Of a stretch of 64,000 nucleotides of DNA, positions 16,101 through 24,425 are shown piece by piece. This DNA is from CAMDBL01 sp964498125 (GTDB taxonomy: Bacteria; Pseudomonadota; Alphaproteobacteria; Rhizobiales; Hyphomicrobiaceae), in the NCBI GenBank assembly GCA_964498125.1, contig CAZCGE010000079.1, positions 1-64,000 of the forward strand. Direction: 5' to 3'. A model generated the notes under the pieces. That model saw only the letters and a list, made by a program, of their open reading frames with translations. It was not told the origin of the DNA and did no database searches. The position numbers and the translations under genes are program-made. The stretch's first letter is position 1. Each line of letters starts with the position of its first letter.

Positions 16101-18335
16101 ATTGAGGAGCGTCAGGTTTTCAACGTTGTTGCCCAGCGTGAAGTTGACGGAGCTATGCACGACATCAACGTCACCACCGCCACCAGCACCTTCGGTGACG
16201 ACATCGCCGGCATTATCGACAACGTAAGTGTCGCTGCCGTCATTGCCCGTCATCTGATCGGCGGCTCCCTTGCCGTCGAGCACGTTGGCGCCGCTGTTGC
16301 CGATCAGGATGTTGGCAACATCACTGCCGGTCGCGTCGATATCCCCGGTACCGGTCAGCGTGATGTTCTCGAGATCATCCAGACCAAAAAGTGAAGTGGT
16401 TACAGATGTTTGGATAGTATCGATACCAGCGCTGTCAAATCCAATGACTACGCCGAGATCCCCAAAGGCAGCGGCCAGATCGTCCGAATCCACGACGTAG
16501 GTATCGTTGCCATCTCCGCCAACGTACGTATCCGCGCCGGCCCCGCCGCTAAGCGAATTGTTCCCGGAGTTGCCGGTAATGGAGTTATCTTCGTCATTGC
16601 CGAAACCGTTGATGTTGTTGCTACCGGTGAGCGTCAGGGACTCGAAGTTTGCGCCAAGCGTCCAGGTCACACTCGAGCGCACTTCGTCCGCGGCGCCCTC
16701 GCCCACGTTTTCAGTAACGCTATCGCTGACGTGATCGACAATGTAGACGTCGTCGCCGCCGTTGCCGAGCATGACATCCGCGGCGCCCATGCCGTCGAGC
16801 CAATCATCGCCCGCTCCACCCGTCAGCGTGTTGTCGACGGCATTGCCGATGCCCGTCGAATCAAGCCCTGATGTCAGCTCGAGCCGCTCCAGGTTATCGC
16901 CGAGAGTGTATGTCGTGAGCGTGGTGCGGACCAAATCGGTACCCCCACCGCTGAGTTCTTCGACCACATCGCCGAGGTCATCGACGATGTAGGTGTCTTC
17001 GCCTGCCCCACCCTGCATCGTGTCGGCGCCGAGGGCGCCATCAATGAGGTTCGAGACGCTGTTGCCCACGATCAAATTGTCGCCGCCGTTGCCGGTAGCG
17101 CTGAGCGTACCAGCGGTCGCTTGAATGACCAGAGTCTCGACGTTGTCGCCAAGGGTGTAATTGATACTTGCAGTTACGGTGTCCGTGCCCGTGCCCGCGC
17201 CGGCGGCTTCTTGAACGACGTCACCGGCAACCTCGACGACGTAGGAGTCATTCCCCAGGCCGCCGATCATCGTGTCGGCTCCTACCTTGCCGTCGAGGGT
17301 GTTGCCAAACTCGTTACCAGTAATGACGTTGTCGGTCGCATTGCCCAAGGCGGTGATTGCCGCCGCGCTGCCGGTCTTCAGCGTCAAGTTTTCGAGGCCA
17401 AGCCCAAGCTGGCTTGCTGAGTTGAAGGATCGGATGATGAGGTCGACACCGCCGGTATCGTTGACGATATCCCCAACGTTATCGACAACGTACGTCTCGT
17501 TCTCGACGCCGCCATTCATCGAGTCGGCGCCAAGCCCACCGTCGAGATAATCGTTGCCTGTACCGCCAACAAGGGTATCCTTGCCGTTGCCACCCGAGAT
17601 CGTGTCGTTACCGCCAAGACCCGACAACGTGTCGTTGTCGCCCGTACCGACGTGGGTGTCGTCACCGGCCGTGCCCGTCCAGGTCTCGCCGGCGATGTTG
17701 TTCAGCGTGATCGTGATCACTTCCTCGAACGTATTGCCGAGCGAATCGGTGACAATAATGGTCACGTCGTGGGTCGGCGTCGTATCGGCATCGAGCAACG
17801 AGCCGTCCAAGACGACCAGGTTGGAGCCAGAAATCGCGAAGCGGCCGCCCGCATCTTCCAGGGTACCCGCGTTATCCAAGAAGGCGTAGGTGAAGGTCTC
17901 GCCTGAGTCTTGATCGACCGCGCCCAGGGCGCCGACGACAGTGCCGTTCGCCGCCTGCTCATCGACGGTGTCGTTGCTCAGCGTGATGTCGGTCGGGGTT
18001 TCGTTGACGTCGTTGAGGGTAATGGTCAACGTCTCTTCAAAGGTGCCGCCAAGGAAATCCGTGACGATAATCGTCACGTTCATGGTGGGCAAACCCTCGA
18101 AGTCCAGCAGCGCGCTGTTGGCCACGACCAACTCGTAGTTGCCAGTCCCCACATTGAATACAATAGCGAAAGCGCCGCCGGCATCCTGCAGCGTGCCGGC
18201 CACGTCCTTGAACGCAAAGGTGAACGTATCGCCCACATCCGCGTCAGCAGCACCCAGAACTCCAATCACCGAGCCGTTGGCCGAATTCTCGTCGATAAGA
18301 TCGTTGGTCAGCGTAATGTCGGTCGGATCAGCCAT
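13146..18335 (-). CDS. Giant calcium-binding RTX/cadherin-type exoprotein
   Basis: A 1729-residue secreted protein without N-terminal signal peptide, as expected for type I secretion. Residues about 1-210 hold two cadherin-like repeats, each opening PTDITL(T/S)ND and ending ITLN(D/N). A block of RTX nonapeptides (GGxGxDxLx) follows at about 215-270. The bulk is 16 tandem units of roughly 80-95 residues, each with GADTMxGGxGDDTYVVDNxGDVV, then TD-V-S-V-YTLG-NVE-L-LTG and ING-GN. Near the C-terminus more nonapeptides precede a tail FSVADDTIRLDEL ... VTFADFVVI, typical of type I secretion signals. Such proteins act as adhesins or matrix proteins. No ABC exporter or membrane fusion gene is adjacent. 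The coding strand ends at a strong terminator. Confidence 0.9.
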   Translation of the reverse strand: MADPTDITLTNDLIDENSANGSVIGVLGAADADVGDTFTFAFKDVAGTLQDAGGAFAIVFNVGTGNYELVVANSALLDFEGLPTMNVTIIVTDFLGGTFEETLTITLNDVNETPTDITLSNDTVDEQAANGTVVGALGAVDQDSGETFTYAFLDNAGTLEDAGGRFAISGSNLVVLDGSLLDADTTPTHDVTIIVTDSLGNTFEEVITITLNNIAGETWTGTAGDDTHVGTGDNDTLSGLGGNDTISGGNGKDTLVGGTGNDYLDGGLGADSMNGGVENETYVVDNVGDIVNDTGGVDLIIRSFNSASQLGLGLENLTLKTGSAAAITALGNATDNVITGNEFGNTLDGKVGADTMIGGLGNDSYVVEVAGDVVQEAAGAGTGTDTVTASINYTLGDNVETLVIQATAGTLSATGNGGDNLIVGNSVSNLIDGALGADTMQGGAGEDTYIVDDLGDVVEELSGGGTDLVRTTLTTYTLGDNLERLELTSGLDSTGIGNAVDNTLTGGAGDDWLDGMGAADVMLGNGGDDVYIVDHVSDSVTENVGEGAADEVRSSVTWTLGANFESLTLTGSNNINGFGNDEDNSITGNSGNNSLSGGAGADTYVGGDGNDTYVVDSDDLAAAFGDLGVVIGFDSAGIDTIQTSVTTSLFGLDDLENITLTGTGDIDATGSDVANILIGNSGANVLDGKGAADQMTGNDGSDTYVVDNAGDVVTEGAGGGGDVDVVHSSVNFTLGNNVENLTLLNVIGALNGTGNSGGNAITGNDNANMLDGMAGVDTMAGGDGDDTYIVDNAGDSASELAAEGTDEVQSAVSFTLGANIENLTLTGVVTINGTGNADANIVTGNGLGNLLDGGAGADSMLGGLGNDTYILDGVDADVVTENADEGTDRVKIGVNYTLGDNVEELELTGALDADGTGNGLGNKLIGNTGANTLDGGIGIDTMAGGAEDDTYIVDVAGEVVTELLDEGLDTVRSSVAFTLGANVENLELTGIANINGVGNGLANTLTGNDFANTLNGGLLADTMIGGGGDDIYVVNESGDIVTELAGGGNDTVQSAVSLSLTTIANVENLTLTGTAVSATGSNGVANKLTGNTVANTLNGGTGADTMTGGGGNDTYTVDNVGDVVIEFLSLTSGDADRVNSNVNYTLSTYVEILQLMGTATNGTGNTLKNTIYGNINNNILDGMADADTMTGGNGDDTYIVNALGDVVIEANGLIGGDDTVLSGALGNYTLAAAIENLTLTGASSISGTGNFQDNVITGNSAANAINGFIGADTMNGGDGNDTYTVDNLLDVVGEVAGEGTADTVKFSIAWTTALYDNVENLVLNGSVVAGTGNGLANKLTGNASANLLDGGALNDTMVGGLGDDTYIVDIASDVVTEGSAVGAGTDEVRSSVSYALSANIENLVLISGAGNINATGNAGLNTLTGNEGENRLNGGALADTLIGGNGNDTYVVDNAGDVVTELADEGVDLVESSVSYSIVGLEVEKLTLTGTGIINGTGNTFDNVLTGNGSANLLTGGGGADSMIGGAGNDTFVVDSLTDILTESLTGGTDTVQSSITWVLAANFEHLTLTGGSAINGTGNVVANTMTGNGAANALSGFGGNDMVDGGAGNDTLNGGLGNDTLIGGADSDIFVFNAALGAANIDALSDFSVADDTIRLDELIFTGLTVGALAATAFIQGAAATTAAHRIVVNGADVYYDADGNGAGAAVKFATLDALTAPTVTFADFVVI

Positions 18336-18945
18336 TTTCCCAAGCTCCCAAGAGTTGCGCGATTATCGCCAGTTGATTATTGCCGCACGTTTTTTTGCTC
18401 GTGCGCCACCCAATTCAGCGAACACGCTAGCTGACAGGAGTTACCGGGAAGTTGATGCGTATTTAAGTAGTGAAGGTGGGATTGCCACGATCCGAACGGT
18501 TTTGTTCTAATTGTATTCATCTACAATGATCGCCAAGATTGCAGAATGCCGGGCGCCAATTGTCGGCACACGACAAGATGACTACCGCGGACATGCATCG
18601 GCAATCTGGAAAATTCCGTGTGGTTACTGAGGAAAACCACCGTCTACGCCCCATATTCATCTTTTATCAGCATGTCTTTATGATACGCAAATGCGGCTTG
18701 GCATGCCAATTTCGCGCCCAGGTAGCAGCGCGGCTGGCGACCATTCAGGGGCCGCGGCGAGGGCTACAGGCCCGGCCTTGGATTATTTTTTTTCGACACC
18801 TGTGCTGTTTCAGCGCGATTTGCGGTCTTGCAGCTGCTCCAGAATAGTACTTTGCCGCCAAATAATGCCGGAATGGAACGGCCCCCTGCTCGGTTGGGCG
18901 ACGATTCGTAACGGATTATCAATCCGGAATCGACAAATCGCCGAA
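18336..18945. other. Intergenic region upstream of the exoprotein gene
   Basis: About 610 bases, locally AT-richer than the flanks (for example the T-run near 18787), probably containing the exoprotein promoter. I find no convincing gene or RNA and no -35/-10 pair I would defend. Confidence 0.4.
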
Positions 18946-19668
18946 TCAATCTCGTGCCGGCAGCGCCTTGCGCTCCGGGCGCAAGGCGTGGCGCGCGATG
19001 ATCAAGAGGATCTTGCAGCCGGCCCTGATCGTACCTTTCAGCGTTCCCGACACTTTCGAGACGCCGATGCGGCGGCGGTAGCGGGCCGGGACTTCGCGGG
19101 CGCGCAGATCCTGCTCTGCCGCCTTGATCTGCATTTCCACGGTCCAGCCGTAATTTCGGTCGGTCATTTCGAGCCGCTCCAGGGCGGTTCGGCGAATGGC
19201 GCGGAATGGGCCGAGGTCGGTATAACGCGCACCCCATATCGCCTGGATCAGGCGGGTTGCCAGCCAGTTCCCGAACTGCTGTTGGGGCGTGAGGGCCCCC
19301 ACCTCGCGCGCACCAAGTACACGCGAGCCTATGACGATGTCGCTTTGACCCAATGCGATCGGATCGACGAGATGGGCCATATCCTCGCCGTAGTCGGAAT
19401 AGTCTCCATCCATGAAAACAATGATGTCGGCGTCGGGAAGGGCCGCGATACCGGCCAGGCAGGCAGCACCGTAGCCGGGTTCGACCTCGCGCACGACCGT
19501 GGCGCCTGCGGCACGGGCCACCTCGGCAGTGCGATCACGTGATCCGTTGTCGGCCACGACGATGCGATCAATCCAGCCGGGAATGTCGCCGATCACGCGG
19601 CCGATCGCGGCTTCTTCATTGAGCGCTGGAATGACGACACCGATGATGCACCCTTCACGCATGTCCAT
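18946..19668 (-). CDS. Family 2 glycosyltransferase (polyprenyl-phosphate sugar transferase type)
   Basis: A 240-residue GT-A fold enzyme. VVIPALNEE near the N-terminus binds the nucleotide, VVADNGSRDRTAEVAR follows, and the DxD metal motif appears as MDGDYSDY (residues 86-91). The later segment TDLGPFRAIRR matches DPM1/undecaprenyl-phosphate glycosyltransferase relatives. No C-terminal membrane anchor. I chose the ATG at 19668 over the ORF start at 19725 because it overlaps the previous gene by only 14 bases and begins just before the domain. It is the last gene of the run with the GT-C enzyme, so it may supply lipid-linked sugar to it. Confidence 0.8.
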   Translation of the reverse strand: MDMREGCIIGVVIPALNEEAAIGRVIGDIPGWIDRIVVADNGSRDRTAEVARAAGATVVREVEPGYGAACLAGIAALPDADIIVFMDGDYSDYGEDMAHLVDPIALGQSDIVIGSRVLGAREVGALTPQQQFGNWLATRLIQAIWGARYTDLGPFRAIRRTALERLEMTDRNYGWTVEMQIKAAEQDLRAREVPARYRRRIGVSKVSGTLKGTIRAGCKILLIIARHALRPERKALPARD

Positions 19669-21112
19669 TGCTCTTATCTTGCTCGGATCGACGTCTTGGA
19701 CCGAATTGTCCCCGAATCGCATCAATCATGAGTGCGGCCCACACCGGCACCCAGATGGCCCAAACCCAGGTATCACGAAAGACGTTGTAGCTGCCATTCC
19801 CCAGGTAATGGAAGCTGACATAGTAGAGCGGCATGCAAGCAGATGCCACAAGGCCGCTCCACAGCGGCAGGAACGGCAAGAACGGCAGGGTCCAGATCAA
19901 GTACCACGGAAACTGGGCTGGACTGGCCAGCACCAGGACCATCGTGACGAGACCGGCATGTTGCATCAGCCGGTTGGGACTGCCCGCCTTGGCCGAACGC
20001 GCGAGCCAGACCGAGAACAGCGCCACACCGACCGCAAGTATGACGCGGACCAGGAGCCCCGAGGCCGTTTCGGGGAGCATCAAGGGCGCCAATAGAAAAG
20101 CGGCGACACGGGACAAAAACGGGAACAGGGCGCTATTGGTCTGCCAATTCTGCGCGTAGGCGGAAAATCCAGATGTTTCGTCGATCCCTCCGAAAATGGG
20201 GGCCAGCGCCCATATCAGCAGCAAGGTTGCAAGCGTGCCGAGGGCGGCCAGCAGCAGCTGCGGCGCCGCCACCAGCGGGCGCAGCAGCAGAGGCGCAAGC
20301 ATGATTGGCCAAAGCTTGGCGCCGGCGGCCAGCCCCAACGCGCCGATGCCAGCAATATGGCGGCCACGCCACGACAGCAGCAACGCAAGCAGCACGAAGG
20401 GCGTAACAATGGCCTCCATGTGCGCGGAGTTTATCAGCTCCTTGACCACCACCGGATTCCACCAGTAGAGCGCCACCCAGCACAAGGGCCGCCCGGCTTC
20501 GGTGAGAAGTCTGAGCAGCAAGACCAGCGTTGCGGCTTCTCCGGCCAGGCAGACCAGCCGCCATGCGGCCAGGCTCCAGGGCTCGATCCAATACGCTATT
20601 GCAAATGCTGCCTGCGCCACCGGAGGATAAATGGTTTTCAAGTGGGGATGATTGATTTGATCGTAGACGGCGTCGGCTGCTTCGGCCAACGCCGGCAGCG
20701 GGCTATCCTCGTGCTCGGGCGCCCAGGCATCCGCCGGCGCGACGGCGTAAGGATTGAAGCCGCTGGCCGTCACCGCACCATCCCAGAGATAGCGGTTCCA
20801 ATCGTCCTCGAAGGCGGGCGTGCTGAAAAAGACCGTCAGGCGCAGCGCGACGCCGATCGCAATAACGATTGCAAGCGCCGCCGCTTGAGTTTGCCGGTCG
20901 GTGGCGAGCGTCGCGCGAATCAGCGGTAAGACCAGACAGTACGCCAGTCCGGCGGCAAACAAGCCCGCAGCCAGCGGCAGCGCCGGCATATCAGCCAGTT
21001 GCCGATCCCACAGGAACTGCGGCGATGCCCAAAGCAGCGCCGCAGCCATGACTGTCAGAATGCCGCCGAGGCTGACCCAGGCCGCCAGGAGACGAAACTT
21101 CGACGCATGCAC
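19655..21112 (-). CDS. Polytopic GT-C-type glycosyltransferase
   Basis: A 485-residue membrane protein with about 11-12 helices. The first large loop carries acidic residues FEDDWNRYLWDG, the typical GT-C catalytic signature that uses polyprenyl-phosphate sugars. Loop motifs YPPVAQ and the WWNPVV segment resemble bacterial mannosyl/alpha-glycosyltransferases. GTG start with GAGG six bases upstream. Coupled to the family 2 glycosyltransferase downstream by a 14-base overlap; likely works in envelope glycan or glycolipid assembly. Exact sugar and acceptor unknown. Confidence 0.8.
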   Translation of the reverse strand: MHASKFRLLAAWVSLGGILTVMAAALLWASPQFLWDRQLADMPALPLAAGLFAAGLAYCLVLPLIRATLATDRQTQAAALAIVIAIGVALRLTVFFSTPAFEDDWNRYLWDGAVTASGFNPYAVAPADAWAPEHEDSPLPALAEAADAVYDQINHPHLKTIYPPVAQAAFAIAYWIEPWSLAAWRLVCLAGEAATLVLLLRLLTEAGRPLCWVALYWWNPVVVKELINSAHMEAIVTPFVLLALLLSWRGRHIAGIGALGLAAGAKLWPIMLAPLLLRPLVAAPQLLLAALGTLATLLLIWALAPIFGGIDETSGFSAYAQNWQTNSALFPFLSRVAAFLLAPLMLPETASGLLVRVILAVGVALFSVWLARSAKAGSPNRLMQHAGLVTMVLVLASPAQFPWYLIWTLPFLPFLPLWSGLVASACMPLYYVSFHYLGNGSYNVFRDTWVWAIWVPVWAALMIDAIRGQFGPRRRSEQDKSNGHA

Positions 21113-21151
21113 GTTTCGCCTCGTCTGCGATGAATGCGCCTGGTCCAGGCT

Positions 21152-21913
21152 CTATTTTCTTGCGGGCTCAGCCGGAGGCAGCGGCGCCGGACGTGTCGCT
21201 GCAACTGCTGGCTGAACGGGCTCGGCGGCTTTGGCCACGGTCTTGGTCGGCGGGACCTTCTTCACGGCGGGGACCACGACGTTGGCATCGGCGGGGCGTG
21301 CGCCTGCGGTGGCGCCGACCGCGGACCTGGTCGTAGGCGCCGGGCCAGGCTTGGCCGAAGCGACCGCGCTAGCGGGTCCTGGCGTGGCCTTGCCGACCGA
21401 GGCCGTGGTCACGGCGGCAGCAGGCACACCGGCCGAGCGGGGTGCGGATGCTGCCGCGGGAGTGGCCGGCGGCAATGGCTTGCCAATGGCAGCCGTGCTT
21501 GCCGCAGGGGCAGCGGCGGGCGCGGGAGACTTGGCACGCGTCGCAGGCGGCGCTGGTGCCGGGGCCTGAACAGCCGCGCCGGCCTTGCCAGTCGACACGG
21601 CTGCACCACTTTGCGCCGTCGCCGCCTTGGCCACACCAGCCGGCGGTGTCTTGCCTGGACCTTTGGCTGCGCCGACGGTCGCGCTCTTGGCGGCGCTATC
21701 GGCCTTGGCAACCGCCTTGCCCTTGCTGTCGACCGCTTTCGCCTCGGCCGGCTTCAAGACTGGCGCGACCTGTTTGGCGACCGGCGCGGAATTGGACGGC
21801 AGTGCACTCGTCGGTGCGGCTTGCTGCCCTTGCCGCGCCTCCTGCGCTGCCGCAGGCTGTAGCGCCGCGACTGCAATGAGGCCTGCCGCCAAAATCAAGA
21901 CTGTTGGTTTCAT
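21152..21913 (-). CDS. Exported Ala/Pro/Lys-rich low-complexity protein
   Basis: A 253-residue protein starting MKPTVLILAAGLIAVAALQPAAAQ: a signal peptide with an AAAQ cleavage region, preceded by a GA-rich ribosome binding region. The ORF extends 17 codons further upstream, but without a signal-like start. The mature part is almost wholly Ala, Pro, Lys, Thr, Val and Gly, presumably unfolded. It lies 39 bp before the GT-C gene, so it is probably the first gene of that operon. It resembles no enzyme; a periplasmic spacer or peptidoglycan-associated role is a guess. Confidence 0.55.
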   Translation of the reverse strand: MKPTVLILAAGLIAVAALQPAAAQEARQGQQAAPTSALPSNSAPVAKQVAPVLKPAEAKAVDSKGKAVAKADSAAKSATVGAAKGPGKTPPAGVAKAATAQSGAAVSTGKAGAAVQAPAPAPPATRAKSPAPAAAPAASTAAIGKPLPPATPAAASAPRSAGVPAAAVTTASVGKATPGPASAVASAKPGPAPTTRSAVGATAGARPADANVVVPAVKKVPPTKTVAKAAEPVQPAVAATRPAPLPPAEPARK

Positions 21914-22085
21914 TTGATCCGTCCCATCCTCTATCGAGAGTTCAACTTCCCCGGCAAGGTCCACCCGCCCGCACGGCCGAACAATGACGCGACCCGACGA
22001 ATCACTTGTTGAAAAATTCTAGCGCCACAATCCGCGCACAAATAGGGCGGCTGTGGAAAATCTGTCGTGAATGCGCCCCTGCCGG

Positions 22086-23960
22086 TTAGGACGGGCGCGA
22101 CTCGAGCTGGTCCTGCAACTTTTTGAGGGCCACAACTGAGTCCTGCCCGGCAAACAGGAAGCCATCGACGCCAGCTGCCTGTAATTCGGCCTCGGTGTTG
22201 GGCCGCCCGGCCACATAAACGAAGCGCGCGCCGGCCTGCTTCAGGAGGAGGGCTGTCGCCTCGCCGAGTTCGCTGTAGGCCTGATCCGACGCACACAGAC
22301 AAGCGACGGTCGCACCACTGTCGGCGAAGGCGCGGCCGGCCTCGGCGGAACTGGTGTACCCCTCGCTGGCGATCGCCTCGATACCGCCGGCCGCCAGGAA
22401 ATTGGCAATCCAGGTCGAGCGCGTGGTGTGATCGGCCATGGCCCCGAGCGACGCCAGGAAAACGCGCGGCGCTCCCCCGGACCGTTGGATTGCCACATCG
22501 GCCTGGTCACGCAAGGCCTCGAACGGCGCGGCCAGGCGGATGGGCGAAAGGGGAGTGATCGTCTCCGCTGCTCCGACGGCTGTGCGGGCCGCGGCATGCG
22601 GTTTCGTCTCAATGCCGTCGGGGCCCAGGCGCGGGAAAGTCGACACCCCCGTCAATCCCATGCGTCCGGCGGCGATCAACCGGGCGCGATCAGCCGCCAC
22701 CGCCGCGATCCGGTCCTGCACAAATCCCGAGCGGAGCGCCGCCGCCATGCCGCCCGCAGCCTCAATGGCCTGGAATTCGACCCACGCCGCGCGCGCCAGC
22801 GCCTCGGTCAACGATTCGAGATACCATGCCCCGCCGGCCGGGTCGGCCACGCGACCAAGGCTGCTCTCCTCGCTCAAGACAATGTGCGTATTGCGGGCGA
22901 TGCGCCGGGCGAACGCATCGGGCCGGCCGAGTGCCCAACTGAACGGCAGGATGGTGATTGCCTCCGCGCCCGCCAGGGCTGCCGCCATGCCCGCAGCGCA
23001 GGTGCGCAGCATGTTCACCCAGGGATCGCGGCGCGTCATCATCCGCTCGGAGGTGGTGACGGCGATGCGGATGCCTGCGACAGCAGACCCGGCACCGGCC
23101 GCTTCGGCCAGGCGCCCAATCACTTTGCGGGCGGCACGCAGCTTGGCAATCGACAGAAACAGATCAGCATCCGTGGAAAGTGCGAACGCGATGCGCGGCA
23201 GAGCATCGACTGGCGCCACGCCGGCGACCTCGAGCGATCGCAGGTAGCTGACGCAGGTTGCGATCAGGCAGGCCAGCTCCTGGGCTTCCGAGCCGCCGGC
23301 CTCGTGGGTGGGCCGGCCATCGGCGCACAGTACGGTGACACCGCCGTCTCGCCAGTGCGGCTCGGCGGCGAAACGTGCCGCCTGCTCCAGCGCGACAGGC
23401 AGCGGCGTGCCGGCGCCGCCAAGGCGGGCGAGATCGCCGATGGGATCGAGATTGAAGGCAGCGCGGCGCAGCGCTTGCGGCGTGCCACGCGACTGCCACA
23501 GGCCAGCGATCACCTGCGCGGCATCGATGGCGGCCTCACCGGCACTCAACGCGACCGATATGCGTTCGAGTGGGATGTCATCGAGCGCGACCGTCAGCGC
23601 ACCAAGCGCGAGCCCGGCTTGTCCGGGCGCCTCGATCCGCAGCGCGATGCCGTCGGCGCCGCCGGCCAGATCCTCGCGAATGGCGATGTTGGCCGCAGCC
23701 GCGTCGTCCTCCACGCACGGTTGGCGGATTTCCCAGCCCGGGCCGCGACCCTGCAGCGCCGCCTCGCGCGCCAGCGGATCGGCGTCCGGCGCAGCATGGC
23801 CGTGCGTATACAATGGCTCGATCCTGATGCCATCAGCGGTGCGGCCGATGAGGCGCTTGTCGAAGTCGGCGCCCTGCAAGACCTTGTCGACCAGCCGCAA
23901 CCAATCCTCGCGCATTGGCGAGGCGAATTCGTCCGCAAGCTCGAACTCGGGTGTGGTCAT
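22086..23960 (-). CDS. mutA: Methylmalonyl-CoA mutase small (beta) subunit
   Basis: A 624-residue protein, the usual length of the small subunit. The N-terminal TIM-barrel region shows GIRIEPLYT near residue 45 and the conserved segment TTSERMMTRRDPWVNMLRTCAAGMAAALAGAEA followed by HIVLSEESSLGRVADPAGGAWYLE. The C-terminal cobalamin-fold domain (VFLASLGAMADHTTRSTWIANFLAAGGIEA) lacks the DxHxxG cobalamin ligand, as expected for the non-catalytic subunit. With the large subunit it interconverts succinyl-CoA and methylmalonyl-CoA in propionate metabolism. The mutB gene is not adjacent; the neighbours are unrelated. Confidence 0.9.
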   Translation of the reverse strand: MTTPEFELADEFASPMREDWLRLVDKVLQGADFDKRLIGRTADGIRIEPLYTHGHAAPDADPLAREAALQGRGPGWEIRQPCVEDDAAAANIAIREDLAGGADGIALRIEAPGQAGLALGALTVALDDIPLERISVALSAGEAAIDAAQVIAGLWQSRGTPQALRRAAFNLDPIGDLARLGGAGTPLPVALEQAARFAAEPHWRDGGVTVLCADGRPTHEAGGSEAQELACLIATCVSYLRSLEVAGVAPVDALPRIAFALSTDADLFLSIAKLRAARKVIGRLAEAAGAGSAVAGIRIAVTTSERMMTRRDPWVNMLRTCAAGMAAALAGAEAITILPFSWALGRPDAFARRIARNTHIVLSEESSLGRVADPAGGAWYLESLTEALARAAWVEFQAIEAAGGMAAALRSGFVQDRIAAVAADRARLIAAGRMGLTGVSTFPRLGPDGIETKPHAAARTAVGAAETITPLSPIRLAAPFEALRDQADVAIQRSGGAPRVFLASLGAMADHTTRSTWIANFLAAGGIEAIASEGYTSSAEAGRAFADSGATVACLCASDQAYSELGEATALLLKQAGARFVYVAGRPNTEAELQAAGVDGFLFAGQDSVVALKKLQDQLESRPS

Positions 23961-24069
23961 CTTGCCTGGACAGTCAGTGGTGGTTGCCGATGTGCAAAGC
24001 TAAATCATCGGCCGGGTCCAGGAAACAGGAGACTTTCGCAGTCCGGCGAAACGCAACATCCTCACCGCA

Positions 24070-24375
24070 TCAGCGGCTGCGAGCCAGCAGGGTGTAGACG
24101 GTCGCGAGCAGGCAGAATATGCCACCACCAATTGCGGCGAGAAAGGCCCAGCTCACCATAACGCCCAAGGCCAGGCATGCGAACTTGACAAGGAGCGTCC
24201 AGAACACGCTGGGCGCGAGCGCAACCACAGCAAGGCCGATCAGATAGTCAGCGCCGACCCCCGAAGTCGCCCGTCCGGCGTTAAACGGCAAGCGCGCTAT
24301 GCCGCGGAGGCTCGCGGTCGCGGTAAGATTGAGGCTCACAAGAACTGCCGATCCATGAGTTGCATGAACGCTCAT
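24070..24375 (-). CDS. Small hypothetical membrane protein
   Basis: A 101-residue protein (taking the ATG at 24375) with two hydrophobic segments, VALAPSVFWTLLVKFACLALGVMVSWAF and AAIGGGIFCLLATVYTLL. An alternative TTG start at 24432 would overlap the dehydrogenase gene; neither has a strong ribosome binding site. No family recognised. Confidence 0.45.
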   Translation of the reverse strand: MSVHATHGSAVLVSLNLTATASLRGIARLPFNAGRATSGVGADYLIGLAVVALAPSVFWTLLVKFACLALGVMVSWAFLAAIGGGIFCLLATVYTLLARSR

Positions 24376-24425
24376 GCCGCTTCGCCGAGCGTATCTACAA
24401 ATCGTATATGACCGCTTTATGGCCG

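Noticed and set aside
13146..18335. CRISPR-like repetition in the exoprotein gene
   Set aside because: Repeats are coding, imperfect and 240-285 bp long; no constant repeat with unique spacers.
15909..18434. Plus-strand ORFs opposite the giant exoprotein
   Set aside because: Repetitive mirror frames of the RTX repeats; no independent coding signal.
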